Shown in pieces: positions 43,838 through 55,312 of a DNA stretch of 64,000 bases (positions within the stretch are counted from its first letter, which is position 1; every line of letters starts with the position of its first letter). A model generated the notes under the pieces. It saw nothing but the letters and a program-made list of their open reading frames with translations. It ran no database searches and was not told where the DNA came from. Made by a program: the position numbers and the translations under genes. Location of the stretch: positions 310,001-374,000 of the forward strand of contig JAILWY010000012.1 in the NCBI GenBank assembly GCA_022113835.1. Reading direction: 5' to 3'. The stretch is from Atopsyche davidsoni. Taxonomy: Eukaryota > Arthropoda > Insecta > Trichoptera > Hydrobiosidae.

Positions 43838-46152
43838 ATTTTGTGGCATGCACAATTCAAACGAAGCACATCACTCAAATATATAAATAAATTATAAGAT
43901 CGTGAAATTTTTTACAATTGAAAAACCTTTTTTCAAGCTTATGGTAGTTAAAGTTGTACTTGATACTTTTTTTTGGACGTGTGAGACAAAAGTTTTTAAA
44001 TGGTTTCAAATTTGGATTCACTTGATGTAATTTTCAAACCAGGTGATTAAAATGAATGTTTATTTATTTAACTACCTCATTTCCGCGGCGCGTACTACTC
44101 GCCCCGCGCGCGCTCGATCGCTCCTCCGAGCGCTGAACTAAACGGACTATTTGATTATACATACTATAATTAAATCGCTAAAATGTATAATCACCTGCAA
44201 CTGCCCGCAGGAACGTTTCGACCCGCTCATTGCTGAGAAATACCGCATACAACATTTCAACACGCGTACGAGGTACGCAATGAACGCAAGATATTCGCAG
44301 GCAATTATCACCTTCAATTCGTACAGTGCAGCCGCGGACACGGGTGCGGTTATCGCTTCCGATCCGAATGCAATTAGGTCGTTTTAATAAAGAAAGTGGT
44401 GGGCAATATTTTATCTGAGATTATACAATCTTCGTGTTTTTAATTTGCATTAAAATGCTCCTATCTGTCTGCAGAGGCACTGCAGAGTTGTCGATGCGTT
44501 GATACTGGTGGGGCCCCTTCTCCCCGCGCTCCGCAAACTTCTCCATTTGTTCTCGCACAAAGGAATGAGACAGTTACTATTTATTTACACTATTTTATAA
44601 ATCAACGTTTGGGAATGTCGGTTTTATATGCGAAACCATTAAATGCACAATCCCGATCGTAAAGCTGTCGCACTCGTGCTGCGCAGTAGACCTTCCGTCC
44701 GCGCGCCGGGCGCTCTCGAGCCGCGCCGGGGAACTCCATATATTTGTTAAAACGTAAAAGTGTGGTTTAAAAAAAAAATGATATATCGATTGCTCAGACT
44801 CAATCATAAAAAATACGATTTCCATATTTAGAAAGTCGGTCGCTCGCCCGGGTGTGTTAAGATTTTCGGATCGATGACGAGATGTCAATTGAAGACCTCC
44901 GCGACGACCGAGCCGGTGCAGGACGAACACTCCGGCCTGGCGGGGGTCGCGCGGGGCCGAGCCCCCGGCCCCCGGCCCCGGCCCCCTTTGCATACAATGC
45001 GACTTAAATGTTTCCCCGTCCGCACATCGTTATTGATACGTCCGTTCCCAGTGTGCATAACGAGGAGACGGCCGGATGGGAAGCCACGACCCGCGGCGGC
45101 TCGGGGAGGTTCCCGGGGCTGCCTCTAGAGAATCGCTCGATCATCGAAAAGTATGTACACGCAATGATAATATTATTCGGGACGGCAAATATATTTAGAA
45201 ATTTCACTGTCATACTAAAAACTGTGTCAAATCATATTTATTATTTAATGAAATTTATCGTTGCTTTTGAATGGAATGATGAATATCTTTCGTTAATTAA
45301 TTTAGATAGACAAAATAACCCTCTATGCTACATATTAGCGCACTGCGCTCACTCCCCCCGTAGCCCCCGCGGACCGCACCCCGTTCGACTGTAGTGGTTT
45401 TCTACTAGCGAAAAAACTACGTTTTGTTTATGTTGCAAATATATAAATATTAACCAATATTTATTAATATATTCAATATTTTTGACTGAAAGTGCTCGGT
45501 GGTATTCCATCTGATGTTTATTTTAACAAAATTTTTTTTAATAATAAGTTTTTTTTAATATTAATTAGTTTTGCCAACCCATCTCGTTGGCATTTTTAAA
45601 CGGATTTCGTTTGAAACTTCGTTTGAAAATGACTGTGCGGTAAGTTGACGACACTATTTTGTTATTTATAGAATATGCATATAAAGTAACAAGTCGATTA
45701 CAGACAACAAGTTTAAACGTAAGCTTCCGTATCGTTTGTTTATTATTATTTAAAAATGGTCAATAATTGTAGTCGTTAAACCTTTTACTAAGGTTTTGAA
45801 GTAACTCACGTCAAAGGTAGACAGTCTCGAGTTACTCGCAGGCATGTTTATGCGAAGGGTACATTGTCCAGGTGCTCGCAAACGCCCCGGTAAGCGGCCG
45901 CGCCTGACTGTCTGCCCGGCATAGCTCACATAGGTCTGCAGCACACTAGGCGAGACTTACAGCTGAGGCATTGTAGTTCTACCGAGAGAATGTTGTAGTC
46001 ATCACATTTAAGTAATAACACGAGTAAATATTCAAAAAGCATCATAATGGATGGTTTCCGACGAATCCGAATTATTTAAGGAAAAATGTAGTCTTGAATG
46101 AAGTCAGGTTGCGCGTCTGCCCGGCCGCCGGGCTCTCGCGTCGTGTCTAGGG

Positions 46153-46385
46153 AGAGCACTGCGCGGGGCCGGCGGGAGCACTGCGCGGGGCCGGCGGGAA
46201 CACTGCGCGGGGCCAGCGGGAGCACTGCGCGGGGCCGGCGGGAGCACTGCGCGGGGCCGGCGGGAGCACTGCGCGGGGCCGGCGGGAGCACTGCGCGGGG
46301 CCGGCGGGAACACTGCGCGGGGCCAGCGGGAGCACTGCGCGGGGCCGGCGGGAGCACTGCGCGGGGCCAGCGGGAGCACGGCGGG
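46153..46385. repeat. 22-bp minisatellite, about 10.5 copies
   Basis: Tandem units of GAGCACTGCGCGGGGC plus CGGCGG, with scattered A/G variants (GGAACACTG, CCAGCGG). The variants recur at similar offsets, suggesting block duplication. Confidence 0.96.
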
Positions 46386-47699
46386 CTGATGCTTCTTTAT
46401 TTTATCTAGTGCGCAAATGCTTAACACATATTATTAAGTGGTACAGATCCATAGTATTTTAATGATTTATTTTGTTTCTGGTTCCACGATTACTCCAATC
46501 GCACCGCATTTGATGTATGCGAAGTCTAATAGTGTATATACAGATTTAATCTTACTTAAAATAATACATTTTAGTAATGGGGCAACAGCGGTCGAAACTT
46601 TCTAATGCAGTTGTCATCGTAGCTCCTTTATAATTTCACCTCACAAATTACCCGAGATTGACGCCCGAGCCTCTCTCCTGCGCGTCCTCGAGGAACAACG
46701 GGCGGCGCCTCATTCCCGCGCCCGGGTCAGGGTGGTTTATGCTTCAAAGTTAAGCGCGTTCAGATTTGCTTTCGATCGCAAAATGTGGGGAAAGAGATGT
46801 TACTTATTAATCAATTGAATCGCGATCCAATAAACTCGATGAAAATATTTATCGGCTCTTAAAACATTCTCCAATTTGTTAATTTATAGTCAAGTTTTAT
46901 TTATGTTTTCAAGAACAGGACAAAACATGCAATAAGATAAATACTTCGCCAGCTCTTCTTCGGGCGGCCGCGGGCTTATCACTTCTCTGCAACTCCCGCG
47001 AAGCCTGCTTCACCCTCTGCACTAAATTTCCCGCAGCCTCTTTGTAATTCGGGCAAGAAACAACAAATAATCCTTAACTGCACACAATAAAGTCATAAAT
47101 AAACTACAAACCGCAGTGGCGGCGGGAGCATTAATAAAATTGTTGCGGATAGGGAAAAAAGAAAAGGCGAGGTATTTCTCGAAAGGATTGCGCCGGCCTC
47201 GCGCCAGGGGGCTCCGCGGCTCGGCTCGGTCAACTTACTTTACCAACTGATGGAATGCTGCGCAAGACGTCCCGTTCAATTTTAACTATAAAATTACCCT
47301 TAGCAGTAAAATTTTGTTGATGGTATAAGTATGTTAGTTTGTATTGACACATAAATTTATTGCTTACCTTTTGTCATGAAATTATTGAAAAAATCAAAAT
47401 TATAAAGTTATATGTCATTTTTTGGTCGATTTTCTTTTGATATAATACAACAAAATGACCAATACTAAGTACTGAATTGTATATTTGGACTGTAAATTAA
47501 CGTTTTCAATATTAATAAGTAGATAATGAATCAGCTAATAGATAGTTAAAGCGACACAAAAATTTACGTGAATGATTTCTAACTATACTGTTTAGATTTT
47601 GCAAGGTAACAAATCGTTGGCATTATGTTTGAATTCTGTGCATTCGTAATATGAATAGAGCCCCTCTTGACGAGGCGCCGCTGCGGCGTAAGGCGGTAG

Positions 47700-47803
47700 C
47701 GCCCCCCCCCCCCTTCCCCGCCGCCTCCCCCACCCCGGCCCCCGCCTCCGCCCCCGCCCCCGCCCCCGCCACCGCCACCGCCACCGCCACCGCCACCGCC
47801 ACA
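47700..47803. repeat. C-rich array grading into CCACCG hexamers
   Basis: It begins with C runs, passes through CCCCCG units and ends in six perfect CCACCG hexamers, so two unit types lie end to end. Confidence 0.93.
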
Positions 47804-48992
47804 CAAACTGTCCACTTACCGAACATCGCCAGGGGCGCCGCCGGAGATTTATTATTGAATTTGTTAAAAATTCTCCGTGCAGGGAAATCCGCAACTAATT
47901 TATTCCCGCCTCTCGAAACAAACATTAAAGCAGCTTTATTTAATGCTGAAGCACTGATTTTTTTTAATGGAAATTTATATATACCTTAATAAAACAAGGG
48001 TTATTCATTTGCATTTATTTAATTGCGTGATAATTCTCAATATTGAGCTTAATAAATTTATAAGAACAATAAACTTTTTTTTTTTTTTTAATAAAAGTCT
48101 ATGTATATAATATCTAGACAAGTGAAAAATTTGTTTGTTTTTTTAATTCATGATAACCATGATTTATTCACTAAAAGTATTATTATGGTCCAATTTAATT
48201 AGCGTTCCTGAAATTTTTATCTTTCATTTTTTTTTTTTTTTTACTTATCGTTGTACTTAACAAAATTATATGTACATATTGCGAAAATATTATTATCTTT
48301 AATATAGATTTTTTTCATTTCAATTATTTTTATCCAGTTTTTTTCCATGGCTATCGTGAAAAATAAACCTACTCGTGCGCTTGGAGAGACTGCGATAGCT
48401 GTCAGTGTAGTCGAGAGGGCTGTCATCGTGGATAATTCCACTAGGAACGCGGGACCCGGGTTGTCCGCGCCCGCACACTGTTGAAAAGTTTAATTTGGAC
48501 GTGAGTCGTGTGTCGCGCTTCCCCCGATCGTGGCGATGTCATCCCGATCACATCGCAGACCGTCTCTGTCGTCAGAGCCGCGGCCCGGCCAGGCGAGCCC
48601 GTGTCGGTAGTCTTGCACGTCACTCGTCGCGCGCCCGACGCGCAGACTGGCGAGCTTTTTGTAAGAATACAGGAACAAGAACAGGAGCAAGATGTCCTCG
48701 GTGCGCATCGACACGGCGACGCTCCGCGCGGCGAGCAGTACATCATACGCGAAGTCATTAACGTGATGCCGCAATTAAAGCCCGAATTAATCAACCTTAT
48801 CTGAGCTGCCGGCCGCGTGTCGGGCTGTCGGGCCGCGTCGCATGTCGGACTGTCCGATGTCCGCATGTCCGAGCCGATGTCCGCGTGTAAGGATGCCCAA
48901 TTAGCCCGTAAAAACCTCCGCGTGTAAACCTTCATAACACAGATTGTGGGAGAGGCTCGATGTTCACGATAACGGGATCCGCGCTAGACGGC

Positions 48993-49019
48993 ACTACCGG
49001 TGACGTCACACCCGGTAGT
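48993..49019. promoter_or_regulatory. CRE palindrome nested in an inverted repeat
   Basis: TGACGTCA (49001-49008), the consensus CREB/ATF site, lies between ACTACCGG (48993-49000) and its exact inverted complement CCGGTAGT (49012-49019). No gene adjoins it, so a regulatory role is inference. Confidence 0.4.
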
Positions 49020-49168
49020 CCGCCCCGGTATGTCTGCTCACTCAACGGATTTTTTTTAATATTTAACGATCCATATTTCATTGAACAAGAAAAATAATAC
49101 AGTTTATACACGAGACGACCATATCGAAATAACGACGTATTCGAAATCAGGTTACAAATAAAAATTAA

Positions 49169-50495
49169 TCTATATATATATATAAAACACAAAAAATGTT
49201 TGTGGATCCGTTGTAGGCTTTAAAACCATCCAACCGATGTGCCCCAAACCGGTTTCATTTGAAAGGAAATAATACGAATACCACTAAAACAATACCTTAA
49301 ACACATATAGTTAATTACAACATTTTAGATGCCGTGAACTCTTTCATCAGTTTATTGTTGACATATACGCCAAAATTGAAAGCGAGCGGCTTCTGTACAT
49401 TCGTTGAACCAAAAGAAATTGCGTGTCGAAGATAGAATTCATTTACGCAATGCAATTGCAAATGATGGAAACGCTGCCAACATTGGTCAAATGTGCATAC
49501 TTCCTGCTTCGTATACTGGAAACCCAAGACATACGTATGAGTATGCTCAAAATGCTTTGACGTATGCTTTGACGTATTTGACGTAGGCATCAGGCGATTG
49601 ATTGGAAAAAACGGAGCTTACCGCACGCTCATATTCTAATTTGGCTGAAAGAAAAAACTGTTCCAACTCAAATCGATAGTGTTATATCTGCTGAACTACC
49701 GAATCTACAAGAAGAACACGTCTGCAAGAACATGATTCACGGCCCATGCGGAGCATTAAATATGAATTCGCCTTGCATGAAAGACGGTCAATGCACGAAA
49801 AGATATCCACGCGATTTGATTAGTGAAGCTCAAACTGGTGAGGATGGATATCCGAAATACAGACGACGAAAGCCAGAAGATGGAGGATTCACCACCACCA
49901 TTAAAGTAAGAAACGTTGATATTGACATTGATATTGATATTGACAAATACATATACAAATATTTTAACAGTAATGAAGCTGTCTGCTGAATTCTTGGTTT
50001 CAGTATTCACGAATGATATCCAACTGTTCAACACCTTGCTGTTCATTTAGAAAACGGTCAACGTGCTTATTTTACTGAAAAAAGAACGAGCAATTTTGCG
50101 AAAAAATTGCTGTATAATGAAGTTCCAAAATAAGTTCCTCTATTCAATAGTGTTTTTTTTTTAACTCTTTGGAACCATCTGGAACGTCACCACACATCTT
50201 AACTTTAAAAGTTGGTTCACCATAAATGCTCATTCGCAACTTAGATCCACCTAAATTGTGCAACGGAACAAGACTTGCTGTTAAAAAACTAACGCCACGT
50301 AGTTAATCAAAGCCACAATCAAAATCAAAGCCAAAAAATCTTTGTTTACACACCTACCGAAAAAACACAATATATTGTTTATATGCTAGCGTTAAGATAA
50401 AAAAGTTATTAAAAGACAAAATTTCCTTTTTTTTAAACAAATAAAATAAATGTACTTATTTTTTAGCGTAGTAGCACACGCCGGGTATCCGCTAG
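49169..50495 (+). mobile_element. Helitron family A, copy 2
   Basis: A plus-strand element of 1327 bp. The 5' end is TCTATATATATATATAAAAC after an A. The 3' end is CTAG (50492-50495), preceded by GCGT...ACGC and CGGGTATCCG. The base after CTAG is C rather than the expected T. It matches the copy at 10932-12455 at both ends but keeps different internal segments, so the two were deleted independently. Confidence 0.9.
49340..50131 (+). pseudogene. Helitron Rep fragment with HUH motif
   Basis: The reading includes LFHQFIVDIYAKIESERLL, a one-base frameshift near 49405, then LRVEDRIHLRNAI and CILPASYTGNPRHTYEYAQ, and a deletion. It continues with KRSLPHAHILIWLKEKTV carrying the HUH nuclease motif His-Ala-His (49624-49632), and MIHGPCGALNMNSPCMKDGQ, CTKRYPRD and DGYPKYRRR. 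A GATATT hexamer run (encoding Ile-Asp repeats) at 49916-49945 marks another junction before KYIYKYFNSNEAVC. The frame then crosses two TGA codons and continues FSIHE, YPTVQHLAVHLENGQRAYF and FAKKLLYNEVPK. The Rep tyrosine region appears to be deleted, and the helicase is absent. Confidence 0.88.
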
Positions 50496-51334
50496 CTAAA
50501 AATAAAATTGTACATCTCGGTTATTAGGATTGTATATGTACGGCGATTGAGGCAAATTTTTATTCTCATAATATTGTGTAGTAATATTTTTTTTAATGTT
50601 AAAAAATACGATAAAGCGACAAATGTATTCGAATGCTCTACAGTTTTAATAGTATTCATTTATTCAAAAACTTTAGTAAATAAGTTAGGAATAATCTGCA
50701 ATCAGTGAATATAAAAAAAAACTACATGCGTAGATTTCGCGTCGAGAAGACGCAACCACTGCAGACCTCAGAAACACCTCTCCAGCCTTCTTTTGATGTG
50801 CACAAAATATTTGTAGTAAATCACACGCAAATCTGATATGAGACTTGGGCAACCAAAAATAATTTAAATAACGATATTCTCGACATGTTTCTTTTTATTA
50901 TTCTCGCAGTGGCCTAGTGTCACTCGGTCTCTGTATAATATTGAATGAGTTTTTTAATGGCGGGCGCGTATCTGGTCCATTAAGCCGCTCGGGCATCTCG
51001 ATCGCTACCCGTCTTGCCCGCGAGGACCGAGGCGCTCCCGCCGCCGCCCCCACCGCCCCCGCTGCCCCCGCCGCCCCCGCTGCCCCCGCCGCCCCCGCTG
51101 CCCCCGCCGCCCCCGCCGCCCCCGGCGCCTCCGCCCCCGCCGCCCCCCCCGATCCGCCGCCGCTGCCCTTATCCTGCCTCGCTGGCGATAGCCGCCGAGA
51201 GATAACGGCTCAAGATCGAGTTCGACGTCAAGTCAAAAGAAAATATAGCACTTAAATATTATGGTTAATTTATATTAAATTGGATTAATGTTAATCAGGA
51301 TGCGTATTTATTTACCCATGCAGGTATTAGTATG
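50496..51334. other. Noncoding; contains C-rich array
   Basis: AT-rich to 50980, then a GC island with the array at 51036-51152. No gene was seen. Confidence 0.5.
51036..51152. repeat. 9-bp CCGCCCCCG/CTGCCCCCG array
   Basis: Alternating CCGCCCCCG and CTGCCCCCG units over about 12 copies. Proline-rich frames across it are artefacts. Confidence 0.94.
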
Positions 51335-51483
51335 TTTATGTGATTAAGCATATTTTTTCACACATTGAAAACGATTAAAGAAAACTCTCAGAAAATATCA
51401 TCCCTCACAAGTCACGATGATATTTTCTGAGAGTTTTCTTTAATCGTTTTCAATGTGTGAAAAAATATGCTTAATCACATAAA
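51335..51483. repeat. Perfect 67-bp inverted repeat (hairpin)
   Basis: The left arm 51335-51401 and right arm 51417-51483 are exact inverted complements over 67 bp, separated by 15 nt (51402-51416). The right arm with the loop matches the tail of the SINE at 43595-43660 from CAAGTCACGATGAT onward. The locus is therefore two SINE tails head to head. Any transcript would fold into a long perfect double-stranded stem. Confidence 0.97.
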
Positions 51484-53421
51484 AATTATGGTTAATCTTT
51501 ACGATAGCCTCACCAAACCTAACCTCACGTCAACTGAAGGATTTATTTGAAAACCAAAGATAAAGTAATCAGTAATCTCATTGTTTGTTACACTCTTGCC
51601 TTTACGCCTAAAACACAATTATTAAATTATTTTAATCGTATGGTGTTAGAATACGAGTTGTTTTTAATTAAAAACGTTGTTTAAGCCCTCTAGACACATA
51701 GCGACATATCATGCTACCAACTTACATTGCGTCCTACATTGCATTGTTAACTTAGGCAAAACCATAAAAAAAACATCTAAAATAAAGGGACGCTATTGGC
51801 TAGCTGCAAGTTATTGGTGCGATTTGTTGCAACGTGTGTAAAGGCCATGAGCGTTTTCAATAGTTTATAGTAATTAAATATTGTATAAAATATAACCATG
51901 AATCTAACCGGCCGTTCAACATATTTTTTTAAAATCAATATTTGTTTGTGGAATTTTTGTTGAAAATAACATGAACTGTGTATGTGTGTGGTGTTGTTTT
52001 ATATAATTTTCTTTTGATAATCGGTAATTTCTGATATTTTCGAAAATAAATCCCTCGATGAGATCGGTAGGCTCATTAGACTGACCATAAAGCCAAATGA
52101 ACGCGGTCTCAGGCCGGCATGGGGCCCGGCGCAGGGGGCGGCGGGGCGGCGGGGCGGCGGGGCGGCGGGGGCGGTGAGGGCGGCGAGGGGCCCGCGCTCG
52201 TCATTAGGCCGACGCGCCCGTTGATTGCCCGCAATCTCCCCCCGCGTGACGTCACCGGCCTGTCCCGCGAGCTCTCCGAGCGACCTCAGCTGTGATTAAT
52301 TATGGCGCGCTTGTTAATATAGCCATAGTTTTGACGATATAATGACGCGTGCAGATTCCGTCTTTTGTGGAAATTTCATAATAATTATTACTTTAGAAAA
52401 TTTGGCTCGAATTCTGCAGTCGCGGCCTCCGTGCCAGCGGGTGCGCTGAACGCGCGCCACGGGGCCGCTCGGACGTGAAGATAAAGGAAATTTTGTCAAT
52501 AGGCTTAACTTGTACTATCGTGAAAGTTGATAAGCAATACGAAAAATGAATACGGAAAATATCCTTTGAATTTGAAACAGTTTTGAAACGAAGCAGCCGT
52601 CGCGTTATGTAGAAATAAATAAGTTTATTTAAAATTCAATATTATTATCGTCCATCATAAATGCCCGTTGAAAATATTTTAATAAAATGAATTATATCGT
52701 AAAAGTTCTTTTCGAATTCCGAGTGAGTTATTTGTGCGGCTATTTTCTTATGCTAATAAATTCATTATAAAGTCGCTTTAATATTCCTGAATAATGTATC
52801 AAAACTTTCAAACACATGTTCTAATTTAATCTCCCGGCGAGCCGGCCTATCGCGGGCACATCCATCACCGCCGGGAACTCCCTCCGCTGAACGATCGTAT
52901 TAGTATGCGTACAGCAGTGCCGCGAAGCCCCGGCGTCCCGGCGCCCCAGAGCCCCGGGGCTCCTGGCCCCCGCGACAGCCACAGGTGACGCCCGGCCCGG
53001 CTCGAGCGCGGGGCGCGGAGCTCCACCGGCCGCAAGGGACGACTGAAGCTTGGACGCAATGCGGACTTTTTTTTGGGAATCACATCTCTCACTTCGAATA
53101 CCCGTCGTCGTGCGCTTCTTCTCGCCGATCGTCCACACGGCAGTCCGCGGCATGAGAGGCCTCGAGCCCGTCCGTTCCGCGCACCTCCGCCGAGTCGTTT
53201 GTCATCGGAGCCGCCGCCCTCACTAACCCAAAAACTACACGCGTTATTTATACGTATTTATATAGTAGCGACAGAAAAATGGTCGCTTATCAGCCGGGCG
53301 GTACAACATTTTTAGTATTACCATAACGGCAATAATTAACATTTTCCAGATAAAGTCGGCGTTTATTACCGCCGGCGAGGCGTGGCGCTGCGTGCGTGTC
53401 GCGCGAGTCCCGCCCTAACCC
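51484..53421. other. Noncoding; CRE and G-rich array
   Basis: AT-rich to about 52080, then a GC island. TGACGTCA lies at 52247-52254. No gene was recognised. Confidence 0.5.
52135..52190. repeat. 8-bp GCGGCGGG array
   Basis: About five copies of GGCGGGGC with degenerate ends. The unit resembles the array at 30647-30720. Confidence 0.9.
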
Positions 53422-54998
53422 GCCCTCGCCGCGCCCCGCCGCTCCCGCCCAGCGCACTTCTCGTCTGCCGTCCGCTCTCGCCCACCCTAGCCTGCCCTAG
53501 CACGCCCTCGCCCCGCCGCTCCCGCCCAGCGCACTTCTCGTCTGCCGTCCGCTCTCGCCCACCCTAGCCTGCCCTAGCACGCCCTCGCCCCGCCGCTCCC
53601 GCCCAGCGCACTTCTCGTCTGCCGTCCGCTCTCGCCCACCCTAGCCTGCCCTAGCACGCCCTCGCCCCGCCGCTCCCGCCCAGCGCACTTCTCGTCTGCC
53701 GTCCGCTCTCGCCCACCCTAGCCTGCCCTAGCACGCCCTCGCCCCGCCGCTCCCGCCCAGCGCACTTCTCGTCTGCCGTCCGCTCTCGCCCACCCTAGCC
53801 TGCCCTAGCACGCCCTCGCCCCGCCGCTCCCGCCCAGCGCACTTCTCGTCTGCCGTCCGCTCTCGCCCACCCTAGCCTGCCCTAGCACGCCCTCGCCCCG
53901 CCGCTCCCGCCCAGCGCACTTCTCGTCTGCCGTCCGCTCTCGCCCACCCTAGCCTGCCCTAGCACGCCCTCGCCCCGCCGCTCCCGCCCAGCGCACTTCT
54001 CGTCTGCCGTCCGCTCTCGCCCACCCTAGCCTGCCCTAGCACGCCCTCGCCCCGCCGCTCCCGCCCAGCGCACTTCTCGTCTGCCGTCCGCTCTCGCCCA
54101 CCCTAGCCTGCCCTAGCACGCCCTCGCCCCGCCGCTCCCGCCCAGCGCACTTCTCGTCTGCCGTCCGCTCTCGCCCACCCTAGCCTGCCCTAGCACGCCC
54201 TCGCCCCGCCGCTCCCGCCCAGCGCACTTCTCGTCTGCCGTCCGCTCTCGCCCACCCTAGCCTGCCCTAGCACGCCCTCGCCCCGCCGCTCCCGCCCAGC
54301 GCACTTCTCGTCTGCCGTCCGCTCTCGCCCACCCTAGCCTGCCCTAGCACGCCCTCGCCCCGCCGCTCCCGCCCAGCGCACTTCTCGTCTGCCGTCCGCT
54401 CTCGCCCACCCTAGCCTGCCCTAGCACGCCCTCGCCCCGCCGCTCCCGCCCAGCGCACTTCTCGTCTGCCGTCCGCTCTCGCCCACCCTAGCCTGCCCTA
54501 GCACGCCCTCGCCCCGCCGCTCCCGCCCAGCGCACTTCTCGTCTGCCGTCCGCTCTCGCCCACCCTAGCCTGCCCTAGCACGCCCTCGCCCCGCCGCTCC
54601 CGCCCAGCGCACTTCTCGTCTGCCGTCCGCTCTCCCCCACCCTAGCCTGCCCTGGCACGCCCTCGCCCCGCCGCTCCCGCCCAGCGCACTTCTCGTCTGC
54701 CGTCCGCTCTCGCCCACCCTAGCCTGCCCTAGCACGCCCTCGCCCCGCCGCTCCCGCCCAGCGCACTTCTCGTCTGCCGTCCGCTCTCGCCCACCCTAGC
54801 CTGCCCTAGCACGCCCTCGCCCCGCCGCTCCCGCCCAGCGCACTTCTCGTCTGCCGTCCGCTCTCGCCCACCCTAGCCTGCCCTAGCACGCCCTCGCCCC
54901 GCCGCTCCCGCCCAGCGCACTTCTCGTCTGCCGTCCGCTCTCGCCCACCCTAGCCTGCCCTAGCACGCCCTCGCCCTGCTGCTCCCGCACTTCTCGCT
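53422..54998. repeat. 77-bp satellite array, 20 full copies
   Basis: Twenty units of 77 bp. The first (53422) carries 5 extra bases, and units then start at 53504, 53581 and every 77 bp to 54890. A degraded partial unit follows at 54967-54998. Units are almost identical; one (about 54601-54660) has two substitutions. The unit is C-rich and contains GCCCTCGCCCCGCCGCTCCC, CTTCTCGTCTGCCGTCC and CACCCTAGCCTGCCCTAGC. Near-perfect homogeneity indicates recent expansion or homogenisation. Confidence 0.98.
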
Positions 54999-55225
54999 TG
55001 CGAGAAAAATACTCATTATTGACGAGCTAGGACGATCCGCTACGAGCGCGGCCGGGCGCCTGTGGCAGTTCTTTTATATCGCTGTGAATTAAATGATAAT
55101 TATCTACATGCGGAATTTTCTCATCTCAGCTTGACCGGTTATCGAGTGATTGCTTGATTTGAATTTGTAACAATTTGACAACAGAAAGTGTCCCCTTGAA
55201 TGATCGATCGCGCTTTGGTCGGTTC

Positions 55226-55312
55226 GCTCGGCAGGCTCGACAGGCTCGGCTGGCTGGGCCGGCTGGGCTGGCTCGGCTGGTTTGGCTGGCTGGGCCGGCT
55301 GGGCTGGCTCGG
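55226..55312. repeat. GGCTGG-based minisatellite
   Basis: Two copies of a unit of about 36 bp made of GGCTGGCTGGGCCGGCTGGG blocks, plus flanking partials. Confidence 0.88.

Larger units (their letters stand above)
43832..49168. other. Gene-free stretch
   Basis: AT-rich blocks (43840-44080, 45400-45780, 47280-47640, 47930-48400) and GC islands (44670-45150, 46640-46760, 48430-48870). A 98-codon plus-strand frame at 48508-48804 looks mildly protein-like but has no recognised domain and no supporting splice sites. No other signal was seen. Confidence 0.45.

Noticed and set aside
46098..46427. Repetitive Ser-Thr-Ala-Arg-Gly or Pro-Ala-Gly-Pro proteins
   Set aside because: The 22-bp array is open in several frames on both strands at once, which argues against coding.
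48508..48804. 98-codon plus-strand frame with a mildly protein-like middle
   Set aside because: There is no recognised domain, no splice signals and no homologous copy in the window. GC bias explains the openness.
53422..54998. CRISPR-like array
   Set aside because: The 77-bp units are contiguous, with no unique spacers between them. This is a eukaryotic tandem satellite.
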